Program-made: the position numbers and the translations under genes | Notes under the pieces: generated by a model | What the model was told of the DNA's origin: nothing | The model's input: only the letters and a program-made list of their open reading frames with translations | Database searches by the model: none | In this document: piece after piece, positions 26,301 through 41,300 of the stretch | Layout of the letters: the number at the start of each line of letters is the position of its first letter | Numbering within the stretch: position 1 is the first letter of the stretch | From: Echinarachnius parma | Lineage: Eukaryota; Echinodermata; Echinoidea; Clypeasteroida; Echinarachniidae | Direction: 5' to 3' | DNA length: 64,000 nucleotides | Assembly (NCBI GenBank): GCA_037951105.1 | Contig: JBAMJV010002091.1 | Span: forward strand, 1 to 64,000

Positions 26301-29300
26301 TCAATGGAAAGGAAAACAAGACCAAGTGGAGGCATTTCAAGTCTAGTAGTTGGAATGATGCATGAGTAAGACATATCCCAATGTATGGTTGTTGGTTGTT
26401 CAAAATCCAAGGATTCACAATGTGTTTTTGTTGTTGAAACCTTAATGAGTCTCCTTCTAGATGTTGCCATTCCCAAAGTGTTTATAAATACAGAACCCAA
26501 ACTGTTGTATTGAAGTTGAAAATACATACAATTGTATGTTGACAACCATGATAATAGTCATGTTGTGAATGTTTCACAATCCAGGGCTGCCCCATGATGG
26601 ATATATATACTACTCAAAAAAAGTTAAGGATCACTTTTCCAAGCAATGAGTGAGGTCTAGTTCTTTATTTTTTTGTTTGTCTAGATGGTGTTCTCATTGG
26701 AGTAAAAAAAAAATGATGCAAGAGACATTATGCAACAACTGAACCACATGTGAAATTGATTGCAATTGTGTTTGAGGTCATTCAGGAGTAAAATATCTCA
26801 TATAAAAAGTATACACAAAAAGAAAAGTGATCCTTAACTTTTTTTGAGTAGTGTATATTGAATGTTCTTATGACTTACCACACGAACCCTAAATAATGAC
26901 TGTTTCACGGTCCAATAATATAGAGCAAATGTTGAATGTTTCATACAAAATGTAATTATAAAGGGAAAGATAAAACACAAAAATTGAAGTGCAGTAACCG
27001 GCATGATTTATGAGTTTATGAGTAAGACAAAACCAGGCAGCCTGTATCAAAATTGTGTTTTCCTGTACTGTCAAGCTTTAATTTTTGACACTTTATAAGT
27101 TGTGACAATGATCTTGCTTCTAAATTATAACTTGTATTCTGTAACCAAATAAATACTAACTTCTAATAAACTGTCTTTGATTTCTACAGTATATATAATC
27201 TAATATCAAACATGGAAAATAATCTCTGGGCATTTCCAGCACAAAATGTGACTCAAATGTTCATTTATTTTTTATTTTTTATCAAATGTTCTGTTTGAAC
27301 TAAGAAGAGAGGGACTAGGACTTTCACATCTGAATACATAATTCAGCTCCAGCAAGTATAATGTTTGATTCCCTGCACAACATTCTTATTCTTGATACAT
27401 TTGTTAAACATCAAATCACGTCATATGTCACGTCGTGTCATGTTACATTACGTCACATCACATCACATTATGTCACTATGTCGCGTCACATCACATCAAA
27501 TTACATCACATTTTAATTTATCACACAGCAAATAAGAGCAAGTCGAATAATGCCCCAAATTCAGTTCACATTTTTATGTCAAGTCGCATAAAGTCAAATC
27601 AAGTCAATGGCATTAGAATTCCAGTCATACGTCAAATAAAAATAATAAAGACAAAACTTGCCATGAAGTCATTGGCATATTTATTCTAGCCCCAAATCGC
27701 AAGATCAAATTAAAACCTGGCAATTGTTTTCTAACGCATCACACCCCATGTCCAAGTTGGCAGATCATCGTGTCGTCACAAATCTCAGAAATCTCAAATT
27801 CCACATTTAACACATTATTCCTCAGGGGAAATTCGCAATAACATTATGCGTTGGCGGGAGTCTCACGCGTGCAAAAAAAGTAAATTGCTAACACATGATT
27901 CGCATACCGAACGCATTAAACTGACAGAAATTTACGTCTCTCTCGATAATAAATTATCAAATCACGGAACTTGACACATAATATTCCAAAATCACAATTC
28001 ATATTACATATATGTTTGGGGTTATCCACCATCTAACCAAAGAAAGTAAAAACAAAAACAAAAAGAGGAAGAGGTTAATGGTCATGGGCACAGACAATGT
28101 AGATCTAATGACGATAACCTTGAGGATAGTCTCTTTAAAGACTTATCCTTAAAACTTAGAATCATTAGTAACTGTTCCATTTATTTGTTTCGTTTTCTAT
28201 CATGAAAGTCGGTCTTCTTTTTTTATGACATGAGCATTTTAAATGATTAGAAATGTGCACCTCTATTAATTAGCTAAATGAAATATACTTGATGGGAAGA
28301 CGTGAAAGATTAATAATTAGTTAGATATAGTGAAGTACAACGCCTCAGTGGAAATGGGAGTTATTTAAGTAGCCTGGATGAGAGGCTAGGCAAGGAGTTC
28401 TTGGCATCTCATTGAACCCCTCACCCCGCCACCCTCTTCCTTTAAGGCTTTGAACGGTTCCCTTTCCTCACAACAATTATCACAGTCCTAGGTAATTATG
28501 CAGCCCATCTTCTCCTTATCCAATATTAACCCATTCAGGTCCTGAAAAGACTTGGGCTCCCAAACAGTATACTAGCCCATGACGTTGGACTTCCAGAGTT
28601 ATAACCTGTGAAACTCTATTGCGCAAGTGTGGTGTTCTTAGAACAATTTTGTTGTTGTTCTTGTTTTAATTAACTTGCTCAGGGCTGGTACTAAAACACT
28701 TCAGCCATGGTCCATGGACAATGAATGTTACACCAAAGATGTTAGTCTTGAATGGGATAATATGTTACCATAATAACGAAGCTAATAAATCCTAAATATC
28801 AAACAGAAGTTACAGCAACCCTGACCTATCAACAGGAAAAAGTCTGAGACATAACTCTTTACAAAACCCCTTTAAATCGTTATCGGACTTTCCTCATTAT
28901 GATACCATCAGACATGAGGGTTTTCAAACAGAAGCTAAAGCTTCCCTGACCTATCAACAGGAAAAGTTTGAAGTGACTACAAAACACAAAGACCCCTTTA
29001 AATCGTTTTTTCGACTTATCTATTACATTACCATCAGACGTGGGATTCATTGCTACGGCAGGTCATTCAAACAGAAGTAAAAACTACCCTGACCCTATCA
29101 ACAGAAAAAGACAGAGACATGTATATATTTCACAAAAGCCTGAAAATCCCTTTAAATCGTTTTGGGACTTTTTCTAATTACAATTCCACCAGACCCAAGG
29201 ATGCCTCGCTACTGCAGGTCATTCAAACAGAAGTTAAAGCTTCCCTGACCTATCACCAGGAAAAGACTGAAGCCTGAACACCGCTATAAATCATATTCGG

Positions 29301-32300
29301 ACTTTTCTAATTACGATTCTACCAGACGCGAGAGTGCATTGCCGACTGCAGATCATTCAAACAGAAGATAAAGCTTTCCAAAGACCTGAACACCTCTTTA
29401 AATTGTTTTCGGACTTTTCTAATTATGACTCCACCAGACGCGAGGATGCCTCCTCGCTACTGCAGGTCATCACACTCTCACGATCAACGACTGTGAGGCG
29501 GCAGAAATAGAGCACGGCCAGATAATTAAGACGGGATTGCCGACCAGAAATGGCAACTAGACGTTTCCCTATCGCAATGCTCGATCTACAAAGTGTTACG
29601 CCCTGTGCATTTAAGTTCCTACACTTTGAAATTCTTTATCACGATATTCATTTAAAATACAACTTGAAATATAAAATTGTACAATGTTCTTGTCCAGTCA
29701 CTTTCAAACAAATGACAGAAAAGGGATGAGAAATGGCAACTAGACGTTTCCCTATCACAACGTTCGATCTACATAGTAAGCGTTACGCCCTGTGCATTGA
29801 CTTCTACATTTCTCAACATTCTGAAATTCTTTACTCGCCATGATGCTCTTGAAATACAATTTTTGTCTGTGCCCATTAACTTTCAAACAACTTATGCCCT
29901 GTGGATTTAACCCCTTGACAACGGGAACCGGGTGGGTTGTGTACAAAGTCTATGGAGATTTCAGAAACTCGTAGGGAACGGGTTAAGCTTCTTGTAAAAT
30001 CTAAAATACCTGACTTATCACAAACTTCATCTACAATACAACTTCAAATCTATAATGTAAGAAGTCCTTGCCCATGGATACACTTTCAAACAAATGACCG
30101 AATTAAGACCAGAAATGGGAACAAGATGTTTCCTTATCGCAATGTTCAATCTACATTGCAATCGTTTTGCCCTGCATATACAATTTTGATCCTTCGTAGC
30201 ATATCAATTTCTACAATCTAATATTCTGTACTTGTTAAATATTTTCTTCGACTTTATACAATTTAAAAATGTCCTTGCCAATACAATGTCACACAAATGA
30301 CCTAATAATATACAAGAAATGGCGCCTAGACATTTCCTTAATATCAGTATCGCACTGTGCAATCTGCATTGGAAGTGTTATATGCACTGTGCACTTATCA
30401 CACCATGGAGTATTACACCCAACTATAGCAGCTAGCTAGCCAACCTGCCTATAATGTGCATAGAAAATTATGTTATAGAACCCGTCTATAGTGGCCACTT
30501 CTCTAGTTTCCATTATTAAAGTGGTCCATACATAAAAACCCATCTGTACTCAAGACTTTTACTCAAAGGGATCCACAATGGTCGTTTTACCAAATTCGAA
30601 ACAATCATATTATAAAGGGACGAGTCGAAATCAAGCTGGCGGCATCTTTTTGAAATCCTGATCTACTCAAGAATCAAACTTGATTGGTTAACAAGAAACA
30701 AAGCCCAACCCCCTCTTACTGCAAATTGTCCATGACTCTCGGACATAATCAGCCTTGCAGTGAGATTTTAGGATCCATGACGTTTGTTGTCCATGACCTG
30801 TTGGAATAGTAAGGGGTGATGAATTTGTACTTTCTACTGCCGATAGATCGGAAAAACAATTTGGCAAAGTCCATCAAAATGAGGGGCCTGTTTTATTGCT
30901 AGTTGTTTACGACCTCAGGTAACACAGCCGTAGCTACTAAGGGGCCAGGGGGCATGTAGTTGCGCCCAGGTGCCCCCCCCCCCCCCCCCAAATGACCCCA
31001 CCCAAAATAATGTAATTTTAGGTTAATATCATGTTCAGGTTAATATCATGTTCAGTCACCTAAATGTATGAAGACCTTTTTGTCTTTGTGGTTTTGCTTG
31101 TTAGGCAAAAAAACAACTTGTGCCCCCACATGAAAAAGTTAGGCTCCCCTGGTGCCCCCCCCCCCCCCTCAAAAAAAGGGAAAATCCTAGCTACCCCACT
31201 GATAGGTAGGGTACTTTGTAGTTGGCTGCTTTCTCAAAGAGCACCGATAAGGACAATCCCATTTCCGATCAAGGGAATCTGATTTCCGATATAAACACCA
31301 TCCAATTTCAATCTTGTTTATAGCTGGTATAGTGCATTCACACCTGACTTGACACTTTTCAAGCCTGTGCAAATTTAAAAGGCAAAGAGGTCTGGTAGAA
31401 CTGATTTTTGCGACAAAAACGTGTATGTTATTATTGAAATCTACTATTTATTCATTTACTTATTTACTTATTCATATATCTTTTTATTTATTCATATATG
31501 GATTTATTTATTTAACCATGATGCTTGCAGTATGTGTTTGTGACAATCTCACAGAAATGTATTATCGTAATAATCTACTTAAGAAGAATATTGACAAGAT
31601 AACATGCTGGAGCAATGTAGTGTCTAGTCATGATATAAAAGATTTCGCCTGCACAATTAGACAGAATTTGTCAAGATACATCAATACCAAAGGTCTTACA
31701 GGTTTGCATCAAGAGGAGGTCTAAAGGGGAAAGAAATGTCTCATCTTTGCAATGATTGAGATCAAGTCAAAAAGGGAAAGAGCCACCCAAGTTTGCTGGT
31801 AATTTCTTTGTTTCGAACATGCATCGAGCAACCAGTGGTTAACTGCATGTACATGTAGTTATTGAAATGCCAAAATACAATCATTTTTAATATATATATA
31901 TACCAGATGAAAAAGGAAATGGAAAGGTCTCATCATTGCACTTGAAGAAAGCAAAAAATGGAACAGAAAGGTCTTTACCATCTGCCATTTAATCCATGAC
32001 ACAAGGACCAGCTTGGCCCAGAGCCATGAAAAGGACATTGACCTATTCACAACATCATATTGCCATGGTTACTGCATGTTACTGTACATAACATGGTGAT
32101 AATGTTTGTCCCTCTGTTCACACAACAAGTTTGTCAAGGCTCACATGACTGTGCATGGTTGTTTTCTGGAAAAATAATCAATCAGCCAGTGCATGGGCGT
32201 CAACAGCTTCTCCAAAGAGGGGGGGGGGGGGGGGGACATTGCTAGGGTGTGGGAGGGGGTGTCCCCCTTCCACAGTAGGGAGCTTTTGTATTTTGGGGCG

Positions 32301-35300
32301 TGAAATTGTGCAATTTGGTGCATACCCGAGACAGAAATTTCACATAATATGTAGTGCAAACTATGGAATCAAACATACATAATGTATGCATATAAGAAAA
32401 AGTGAGGGGGACATTCCCCTCCACTTTCAAATGTGGGGGGGGGGGGGGACATGTCCCCCCCCCCCTCGTCCCCCCCCCCCCGCCTGTTGACGCCCATGAG
32501 CTTTGTGCCTCTAAGGTGAGGAGCAGGGCTGTCTCTACAACACCAGATTCAGATCTATAGACTCTGGAGATTCAGGCAGGACATATTGGGGGAGAAAAGG
32601 TCTTGGGAGTGGAAGGAATAGGATCTTATCTTTATCATGTGACACTAACCGCACTGATGCAAAGCCAAGAAAATGTTATAATTTCATGTACAAAACAGAT
32701 TCAAAGGTTGCGAAATATGACATTTTTCCTGTGTAAAGTAAAAGTTAGCTATCCCATGACTTTTGAAAGAAATTCCTCTAGATCGTGATGAATGAATTAT
32801 ACAAAGTCAAAACTTGCTTGTTTGTTCATGAATTTTTGTTAAGGTTTTCTAATTATTCTTCTCACGCATCTTCTTTCAACGGAGATAACTGTTTAATAAC
32901 CAATATTTTAGGCGATCAAATCTATAAATATCACTCAGGCTCACCTCCATAAGCTGGGACATGCATACACCCTTAGTCCCATGTGGACATGGAGTTATGA
33001 GTTGATCGATCCAAGACAAACACCAGGTAGCACCTAGGAATGGGGTCATACTAACAGCAATCTTTACACCTGGGACTACATGAGTCAACTAGTGAGGGTC
33101 AATGACTCATATCATATACTTATTTACAATATCATTTTTCATAAATGATTGACAGAGCCAACCTTTTCTCCCACCTCCCCAAAGCATGAGCTTCATGCTG
33201 GGTCCGGGTAAAGGTCTATCTTTTGTCCTGTGTGGATCGAATACAAATATAGAATAGATCTAATAGACAAAACCAAAAAAGGACCCAAAATTGGGGTAAT
33301 AATACCAACAACAATCCTTACACCTGGGACTACATGAGTCAATGACTGAGGGTCAATGATTCACTATCACTGGTTTATCTGCACATTTTATTTAATGCGA
33401 TGCACTCTTTGATTGACAGGGCCAACCTTTTAATTATCCCATCGTACTATTGTTGGCTACAGCTAGGGGATGTTCTCTGTCTTAACTGAATTTTGAAAGA
33501 GTAGATCTTAGACAAACAAAGGTTAGCCCAATACCAACAGCTATCGATCTCTATACCTTGGGCTACATGAGTCAAGAACTCAGGGTCTTCAATTCACTTA
33601 TCTCCTTTTTTTTCTGATATGAGTATGATTAGCCCAGCCGACGTTTTTATGCCATCTCCCGAACGCTTGGGTCTTGGGGATGTTCTTTGCTCCTGTGTCA
33701 CGGTGGATTCAAATACAGAGTCAATCTAAGGCACCATCATGCATGAGTAAGATCATCCTGACAGCAATCCTTACACCTGGGACTACATGAGTCAATGACT
33801 GAGGGTCGTTGATTCACTATCATGGTATCACTGACTTATATCTACATATTTTATTCAATATGATTTTATCCCATCTTCCCATCCCATGGCTCCAGGGATT
33901 GTTCTTAGTCTTAATTTAGTTGATTTTGAAAGAGTAGATCTAAGACAAACAAAAGGTTAGCCCAAGAATGAGGTCATACCAACAGCTATCTCTATACCTT
34001 GGACTACATGATTCAAGAACTCACGGTCAATGATTCACTTACTATCAATTGATTATCTCCCTTTTTTCTGATATGAGTATGCTGATCACAGCCAACGTTT
34101 TTTATACCATCTCTCCAACGCTTGGGTTTCTTGGGTCCTGGGGAAGTTATTTGCTCATGTGTCACGGTGGATTCCAATATAGAGTCGATCTCCGGCAACA
34201 TCATGCATGAGTAAGATCATCCCGACAGCAATGCCTACACCTGGGACTACATGAGTCAATGACTGAGGGTCATTGATTCACTGTCAAGTATGCACTGACT
34301 TATCTACATATTTGTTTTAATATGATGCTCTTTGATTGACAGGGCCAACGTTTTATCACATCTCCCCAAAACATGGGCTTTGTGGGTCCAGGGGAAGGGG
34401 ATGGTCGTGGTCATATGTGGATTCAGTAAGAGTAGATCTAAGACAAACAGAAGGTTAGCCCAAGAATAAGGTCATACTAACAACCATCCCTATACATGGG
34501 ACTACATCAAGTACATGATTCAACAACTCACAGTCAATGATTCACTTTACTATCGATTGATTATCTCCTTTTTTTGGTCCTGAGTTGATCTATCAGATCA
34601 TAGAGTAGATATAAGACAAACCACAGGTAGGATCAAGAATAAGGTCATACTAACAGCTATCTCTATACCTGGGACTACATGAATCAACAACCTACGGCCA
34701 ATTATTCACTACAAGTCACTATCATAGCATTATTTACACTTTTAAAAATGTATCATGTTGTTCCATGATTGTCACAGCGATCCTATTTTATCCAGATCGA
34801 GTAGATCTCTGAAGACAAACCACAGGTAGGACCTAGGAATAAGGTCATACTAACAACAATCACTACATCTGGGACTATATACATGAGTCGACAACTGAGG
34901 TTCAATGATTCACTATCACTGGTTTATCTACACATTTTATTTCATTATAGTGATGTTTGATTGACAGGGCCAATTCCTTTCATCCCATCTCTGCGTGGAT
35001 TCAAAGTAAATCTAAAGACACTAAACAGGTAGGACACTGGAATAAGGTCATACTCACAGCAATCTCTAACATCTGGGACTACATGAATTGACGACTGAGG
35101 GTCAATGATTCAGTGTCACATTTCTATACTCATCAGCGGTGGCCAACCATCTTTACCCACCTTCGAAAATAGAACATTCTAATATTTTGGCTTTGTGTGC
35201 TGATTTTGTGTCAATTAAATACCCCCATCTATCAGCGATGTCATGCTTTAGCAAGTCAATTAAGAGTTACAAACGTTAGTACTTTAGTTTAAAGACGAAT

Positions 35301-38300
35301 TCATTTGTTAAGATTTATTTTACATAGGGGAAATAATTTTGTATAAAATGGTCAGGTTATAAATTAGCTAAGAGTAACATGAGAATATTTATTATTATAA
35401 ATACAGAATTAATTTAAAAAGCACTGCTATGTGTAAATTATTCATAACTGACCAGTTAGACTAATAAAACAAATTCTCAAATCAAATTGAGGATTACAGG
35501 TGAGATTACTAATATAGAATTACAGTTCCTTATTTTTGCAAGTCTTTGTTTTATGTTTGTTGCTGCGGCAACAGTAATGCAGTTATTCGAGGTGTTAATT
35601 AACTAATGCAATCACCCGTTTGATTTGGACGATGCTTGAGCCATAACCAATTATCACCTACAGGTCTATCATGATCTTGGCAGCTTTGCTAAATTGGCAG
35701 CACCTGAATTACTCAGCAAATTACGTTCTCGGCAACAACGTGCAATATTAGTTTTGTGGGGTATATAAATCACCTGGTAAGGGATCTGTTCCATTTAGGA
35801 CATAATTCATATTCATGTAGGCACACTAAATTATGAGCAGTTAATTTATGACCCCGTTATAAGCTTGGAAGTCTTGCTAAATTGGCAACTCTTGAATTAC
35901 ACAGCAACTTGCACTTAAAACATATGTTATTGTGGGATGTTAATTGAATTTAAAAAAATCAATCTGGCCTAATTTACAACATACTTTCAGTTCAGAGATA
36001 CTAAATTATAAGTGCTCAGTTAATTTATAACCAATAAGTGACAGCTTTTTATAATTTGGCAACGCTTGAATTACAAAGTTATTTTCTCACTCTATAACAA
36101 TATTAGTTGTTAATTCAATTAAGGAATCTGTTCAGTTCATGCACACCTAACTTTAACTGAGCGTTCATTATCATTTTAGGTCACGATCCTTGCAGATTTG
36201 CTAAATTGGCAACTCTTTTGATTACTCAGCACTAACTTCAGTCTTATAATATCCCCATCAATGTTGTCGCAAAACATTTGTTACTGTGGTGAAATAAATT
36301 AAATTAACAAATCTGTTCAGTTAGTCCAAGCTTCAAGTTCACAAACACTTAATTTTCACGGAGCGTTCATGATCATTTAGGTCACGATCCTTGCAGATCT
36401 GCCAAATTGGCAACACATGGATTATACAGCACTTATTAGAGTGTAATATCCCCAGCAATGTTGCCACAAAACATTTCTCATTATGAGGATGATAATTCAA
36501 TTAATGAATCAGCTCAGCTAGTGAAGACCATGCAAGTTCATGCACGCTCAACTTTCACTGATCGGTCATGATCATTTAGGTCATGCTCTTGGCAGCCTTG
36601 CTAAATTGGCAGCACTTGAATTACGCAGCAATATACCCTCGGCTCTACTGATAATTAATGTTAAATCCCTGGCAATGTTGCTGCCAGCAGAGGCTAATCT
36701 TATTGCCCAACTGTTGATGATTCTTGAAAAACGAGCAAACACGGAAGCCGTTAATTGGCAGAAAATGAGTTAATTGAGTTTGCGGACGTAATGGCCATAA
36801 ATAGAAGAAGTTCATGCGATCATGGTCATAGATGAAATGCATTAATACCTTATCCCAAATATAAACAAACACGTAAAACATTCAAAGTCAATCAATGGCC
36901 ATTTTTTTGTTTAACTCGTCATTAACAAACTATCATAATTATAAATGTTTTTATAAAGTCAAATGTTATTAGTTTTGTTGTCTTACTAGATTCTACGCAA
37001 TATGAAGTCAAGCGCATGTTTGTGACACAACTACCGAAGTGTAATGACACAGATATTAAATTGCCATGGGGATCGATGCTTCTAAACAATGTCAGGCAAG
37101 CCCTTTAGCTGTGACCAGGCTGTTGCTATGAAGAGAATTGATCATTCAGATCTAACGTGGTATCAAAAGCCCTAACTAAAGGCAAGTTCCCTAACTATAA
37201 CAAAATCATTTGATTATTTATGTTACTTTGGTACAGCTACAAAGAGGGATAATTTCCAAGAGAAAAATGTTGGCTACCAAGCGATGAACAAGCACATTTT
37301 CAGGTTCATGGATTTTTAGTACCTATGCCAATTGAACTACAACTCCAGGGCCGAAATATGTCAGAACGTGGGTTCCAGCCAAGATAAAATTCCCGGGAGG
37401 GTATTCAGACTAAATTAGGCCTAAAACCATGAAGACTATAACATTAGCCTATAAACCATGAAGTTGTCACTTCATCTTAGGACTAAAACAGACGACTTTA
37501 CAACTTGATTTGTATTACGGTAGCTGACATGATACTTGGTTTAAATAATATTTTTCACCCTATCTTTAACAAATAATTCATTATGACAGATACTGAGCCA
37601 TAACTTTCTAAACCTTACAGTACACTCAACTGACAAATTGACTTCCAAGTGTATCAATACATTAAATAAATGCACTGCCATCTCAGTAGATAGATTAGTT
37701 GGTATTAAGACCAGATTAAAAGTCATACCATTCAACCATAAATTGATCTAATTTGCATTATCAATCAAAGAAAACTTTCCACGAAATATGAGCCAACTAT
37801 TAAACAAGATTGACCTACGAAACTGAGACCGTCATACCTCAGTGACATGGTTACCATGGCATTTATAATAAAGAATACCTGAACTAGGATATTTCTTATT
37901 ACTTTTCCATCTTTAATTATGAAATATCCAAAATTGTTGTGCTATGCCGGTAGATCGACAAGACTGACGTACACAACTGAGACTAATATGTCTAATGTGG
38001 ATTTCAGAATCTTAAAAGGAAAGGGTTAATACTAAAGAATACCTGAAGTCCAGGGGGGTGTTTCACAAAGATCCTAAGTTGAACTTAACTCTAAGTTGGA
38101 CTTAAATATTATGGAAAGCCATTAGTTTCTTTGAAAAAAAATGTAAAAGTCCTTTTAAAAGGCACAAAATGTTGTTTCAAATCGCTAATATTTTTCTATT
38201 ATCAAGGAGCTTTCATGTTCTTGATGCAACATTTATGAAAATTCTTGTTTTTAGCTTTGGAATATGTTTTATTCCAAGGCTACTAATGGCTTTACATAAT

Positions 38301-41300
38301 ATTTAAGTCCAACTTAAAGTTAAGTTCAACTTAGGATCTTTGTGAAACACCCCCCTGGGGGTGTATTCTGAAAACGATTTTATTGTATCTATGTCATATC
38401 TACGTCCCTAAAATATTACACTGTACTTTTAATAAGGAATAGCAATTTGCTAAAATATATTTTAGTGACGTAGATATGACGTAGATACAATACATTTTAA
38501 CTTCAGAATACACCCCCTGAACTTAGGATATTTCTTATTATTTGTCTTTAATTAGGCCCAAAAAAAAAATTTGTTGGACTGGAGTAACGGGCAACCAAAA
38601 ATTAGGGTAGGTAGGTGGGTTTTTTTTTTTTTTTTTTTTGCCAGGATTCGCACAAATACACAAAAACACACATACATGTATAACACACACATAACACATA
38701 TCGCAATTGGAAAAAGAAAACAAAATCAGAAAAAACCCTTTAGGGTCGGCGGTATTTTTAGGGTCGGGCGGGTTACGCCAATCCAACAATTTATTTTTCA
38801 TGGCCTTACGCAAGATTTACACTCATTGTGCAATATGCCAAGACTGACAAGATTGACAAGACTGACCTATAAAACCGAGACTGTTTGACCATCAAGAAAA
38901 CCTAAACTAGGATATTTCTTATTATTTGTCTCATAACTTGTCAGTATATTAATTAATTTATTCTTATTTGCCAGTCAGTAACTACAAACAAAATAAAAGC
39001 TTGTTGTACAATGCCAGCTCACATGTATTGACAAGACTGACCTATAAAACTGAGACTGTTTCACCGCAGCGACATGGTTACCATAGCAACGGAGGTATCA
39101 CCAGCAAGGCAGGGACTTCCTGTAACAGGTATAGATTACGTAGATTTGGCACACTTAGGCGAGACTTGGAACTCTTGGTTGTTTTCTTGGGCTAATCCAG
39201 GTGTGAAAGATAACACAATTTTGCAGAAAAACTCCACAGCAGGGTCTTATCATCCAAAACCACTAATTATGCACCATTGTTGAAAAAGTGTGTCTCCAGT
39301 GATCCTGCTCTTCTAGAGAAGAGATTTAATTTTACACCAGTAAAATTGTACTTTTATTTGATAGTGAGGGTCCTTCTCGTAAAAGTTACCTTAAATTCAA
39401 AGCGATTGAAAGTTAAATAAATAAATGCCAGGTGATGGAATATGGCTTAGGTACCAAAAACCCCATGTCCCCAAGACAAAATCGTTCAGTTTTTCCAGTT
39501 TTGTAGAAATATAAGAGTACAAAGGAGCAAAACAAGTGCGGTTTCACGACAGCAGCACAGTAATCTATGAAACATAATCAAAGTTTTAATGATCCCACTT
39601 CATTTAAAATTTTGATGGCCATTGGAAATGTGTCGCCAAATCTAGTGAAACATACGTTACCGTCATCTTACTAAATAAAGAGATATGCTTAGATGCTGAC
39701 ATCTGTACAGTTATCTTATTTTTCTAATGATGAGAACATGGCATACAAGTAAAAACATGTTTAAAAGTCAAGACACAAACGAAATGTGACTGGGAATATA
39801 AGAAAGAGACGGGATAAAAAGGTAGAGTTAAGAGGTGTAACATACGTTACCACAAATTTTAAATATAGGTAACCACTATGATGTAAATGATTATACTGGA
39901 GTTCAGGCCAATGAAGTAGATTGATATTACGCAGAAATGAAAATTAAGTTCAGCTAAATGTTGCTTATTCAACCAATTGAAGGTCACGAAAAATTTATGA
40001 GATGTAACATACGTTACCATGCGTAAAAAAATGTGTGTAGGATATACTTAATAACTATCTAAATTGGTCGCAAACTTGTTTACGCCATCTATATGTGGTT
40101 CAGGGTGAGCTTAGCAATCATTTTCAAGGCCAAAATTGTATTCAAACAACACTAATGTAACATACGTTACCATTTTGAAACATACGTTACGGCCAAATCA
40201 CATATCTTTGGGAATCGTTAACGGACGCCTGACTAGATGCGATGTTCACAAATATGTTTTAATGGTTTTATTAACACTTTGTTGTTTATTTTCATGATTG
40301 TAACCTTCAGTTACCAACTTTGAAACTAACTAGCCATCATGTGAAATGTTAGTGGTAACGTATGTTACACCTTTTTATCAAAATGAAGCACACAATTCTT
40401 GCACAGTAACATTACGTGCTAATTTTCTCGGAGTATATACTACCAAGTATGCACTTTAGATTGGCATTAAAATCAAACGTTTGGCAAGAACTTTATTTTT
40501 GACATTTTCTGACTATTCAGTTGTACATAATTAGTGGTTTTGAGCCTTATTCTCACACAGGATAGCACAGGTCTTGCGTGCTTTCCTTGACTAATCCATA
40601 ATATTGCGAAAGATAACACAATTTTGCAGAAAAACTCCACAGCAGGGACTTATTCTCACACAGGATAGCACAGGTCTTGCGTGCTTTCCTTGACTAATCC
40701 ATAATATTGCGAAAGATAACACAATTTTGCAGAAAAACTCCACAGCAGGGACTTATTCTCACACAGGATAGCACAGGTCTTGCGTGCTTTCCTTGACTAA
40801 TCCATAATATTGCGAAAGATAACACAATTTTGCAGAAAAACAATGTCATGGGGTAAATTTGTCTTCATAGCACGTATGATCTTACACCCCCTTCTCCTCA
40901 TTATTTCAATTATTAGCAAATTTGGCAGTGTGTTGTTTTTTTTATTAAAAGGTTTTCTTAGTTTTTTGCAGAGTCAGGTAGTACTTGGGTGTTTTTCTCC
41001 ACTAACCTAGGTGCGAAAGATAACACAATTTATCCCCGAAACAAAAATATGGGCTCAAACCAATCAGTCATCAGATAGCCTCATTCTCAATATTACAACT
41101 AGAGTATAGATTTCTTAGTTTTTCATTGAATATCAGAGGGCTAGGTGTTTTCCTTGAGTAATCCATAATAATGTGAAAGATAACACAATTTTGCAGAAAA
41201 ACATCAACATGGGCCAAATTTGTCTTCATAACACGTATGATCTTTCACATTATCATCTCTAGTCTTCAACATTTCAACAAGAAGGCTGGCAGTGAATTTG

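Larger units (their letters stand above)
37790..39075. repeat. ~150-250-bp tandem repeat broken up by three MITEs
   Basis: GACAAGACTGACCTATAAAAC, GAGACTGTTT.ACC and CCTGAACTAGGATATTTCTT recur at about 37810-37900, 37960-38040, 38520-38545, 38840-38930 and 39010-39085. MITEs occupy 38053-38355, 38357-38518 and about 38560-38800. Confidence 0.7.
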
